From: Pseudorhodoplanes sp.
GTDB taxonomy: Bacteria; Pseudomonadota; Alphaproteobacteria; Rhizobiales; Xanthobacteraceae
Length of the DNA stretch: 7,071 nt
Assembly: GCA_008933495.1 (NCBI GenBank)
Contig: WBUW01000156.1
Location: 1-7,071, forward strand
Direction: 5' to 3'
A program made the translations under genes and the position numbers. The stretch's first letter is position 1, and the number at the start of each line of letters is the position of its first letter. This document shows positions 6,593 to 7,071 of the stretch, piece after piece. The notes below the pieces were generated by a model that saw nothing but the letters and a program-made list of their open reading frames with translations, was not told the DNA's origin and ran no database searches.

Positions 6593-6614
6593 GCCTCGCC
6601 GCACGCCATGACGT

Positions 6615-6740
6615 ATGGATCGCAAGCGGGCGTCCGGTCCGCACGGGCAGCCGGCCGCAGTGGATTCCGCCGTTTTCGTCGTCCGCATCGGCGCCGCGCT
6701 CGTCATCTTTGCCGGGCTGCTGCTGATCCGCTTGCAGTGA
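6615..6740 (+). CDS. Possible 41-residue single-span membrane protein
   Basis: A short frame from ATG 6615 to TGA 6738-6740 encodes 41 residues. The first 17 are polar and basic (MDRKRASGPHG, then QPAAVD). The rest forms one hydrophobic segment (SAVFVVRIGAALVIFAG, then LLLIRLQ) with the length and composition of a membrane helix that ends almost at the C-terminus. The basic N-end predicts it stays in the cytoplasm. No clear ribosome-binding site precedes ATG 6615. GTG 6660 is an in-frame alternative that would leave little more than the helix. The frame lies 54 bases after livM, beyond its probable terminator, and ends eight bases before the stop codon of the convergent minus-strand gene. I do not recognise a family. 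A chance frame is possible, but the organised polar-then-hydrophobic layout favours a real gene. Confidence 0.45.
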   Translation: MDRKRASGPHGQPAAVDSAVFVVRIGAALVIFAGLLLIRLQ

Positions 6741-6748
6741 CCGTCGGG

Positions 6749-7071
6749 TCAGAAGAAGCGGGCGAAATCGTCATTGCCGCGCAGGCGCGCGAGATCGTCC
6801 GGCCGGTCGAGGTCCCAGAGCGGGGCGAATTCGCGCGATCTCAGGTTCAGGCCGGCGATGCGCGCGCGCGTCTGCGCCATGACGGCCGGCCCGCCCCAGG
6901 CGATGCCTTCGAACAGCGCGGGCTGCGGCGTCCGCAGGCCGATCAGCACATAGCCGCCGTCCTCGGCCGGGATCGCGCATACGTCGCATCCGGTGCGCAG
7001 CGCCTGCGCGGCCTTGGCAAGATGGGCGGCGGTCAGTGCAGGACATTCGGTGCCGATGACGAGCACCGGCC
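6749..7071 (-). CDS. DUF2064 / TIGR04282-type glycosyltransferase-like protein, 5'-truncated by window edge
   Basis: The C-terminal 106 or so residues of a GT-A-fold protein are visible. The frame runs off the right end of the window, so the N-terminal nucleotide-sugar-binding half is not seen, and the GTG at 7066 is internal. Landmarks are LVIGTECPALTAAHL, PAEDGGYVLIGLR, LFEGIAWGGPAVMAQTR and a terminal PLWDLDRPDDLARL. These match the DUF2064 family, also named TIGR04282 (arsenosugar biosynthesis glycosyltransferase-like). Most members have no tested substrate and the arsenosugar name should not be taken as proven here. The usual GTDCP motif reads GTECP, a conservative Asp-to-Glu change. The protein ends in DDFARFF before TGA at 6751-6749. 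It converges on the transporter side and is unlikely to share its regulation. Confidence in the family is high, in the function low. Confidence 0.85.
   Translation of the reverse strand, partial: PVLVIGTECPALTAAHLAKAAQALRTGCDVCAIPAEDGGYVLIGLRTPQPALFEGIAWGGPAVMAQTRARIAGLNLRSREFAPLWDLDRPDDLARLRGNDDFARFF

Noticed and set aside
4487..6644. Two long minus-strand frames (369 and 368 codons) opposite livH and livM
   Set aside because: Both are low-complexity, His/Asp/Glu/Arg-rich antisense shadows of permease genes, with no membrane segments or motifs of their own.

Overview
The window is a high-GC stretch with strong G/C preference at codon third positions. Gene content and protein style point to an alphaproteobacterium of the order Hyphomicrobiales (a Bradyrhizobium / Rhodopseudomonas / Xanthobacteraceae-like genome). 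That assignment rests on recognised protein families, not on a marker gene.

Layout: (1) 1-1095, the 3' part of a subtilisin-like (S8) serine peptidase gene whose start lies left of the window. (2) 1096-1362, a non-coding gap with an imperfect inverted repeat and a degenerate palindromic tract resembling a dispersed intergenic repeat. (3) 1363-1662, a small exported protein with four Tyr-Gly-Ala repeats, closed by a near-textbook intrinsic terminator (1713-1750). (4) 1853-6560, a complete branched-chain-amino-acid-type (HAAT/Liv) ABC transporter operon in the order ATPase (livG-like), ATPase (livF-like), periplasmic binding protein, permease (livH-like), permease (livM-like), followed by a probable terminator. 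(5) 6615-6740, a possible 41-codon single-span membrane protein. (6) 6749-7071 on the minus strand, the C-terminal part of a DUF2064 / TIGR04282-type GT-A glycosyltransferase-like protein whose start lies right of the window.

The five transporter genes form one importer. The exported binding protein captures ligand in the periplasm and delivers it to the LivH/LivM membrane pair, and LivG/LivF hydrolyse ATP on the cytoplasmic face. The genes are tightly packed (livG/livF overlap, livH/livM one base apart) except for a 137-base gap between the binding-protein gene and livH. That gap carries a perfect 20-base palindrome, which may uncouple binding-protein expression from permease expression. The ligand cannot be read from the sequence. 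The binding protein belongs to a Liv-like branch that need not bind leucine, isoleucine or valine.

I found no mobile element, CRISPR array, tRNA, rRNA or clearly new multi-gene system. The region is mostly ordinary chromosomal housekeeping and uptake content. The more interesting items are the small proteins and the intercistronic palindrome.
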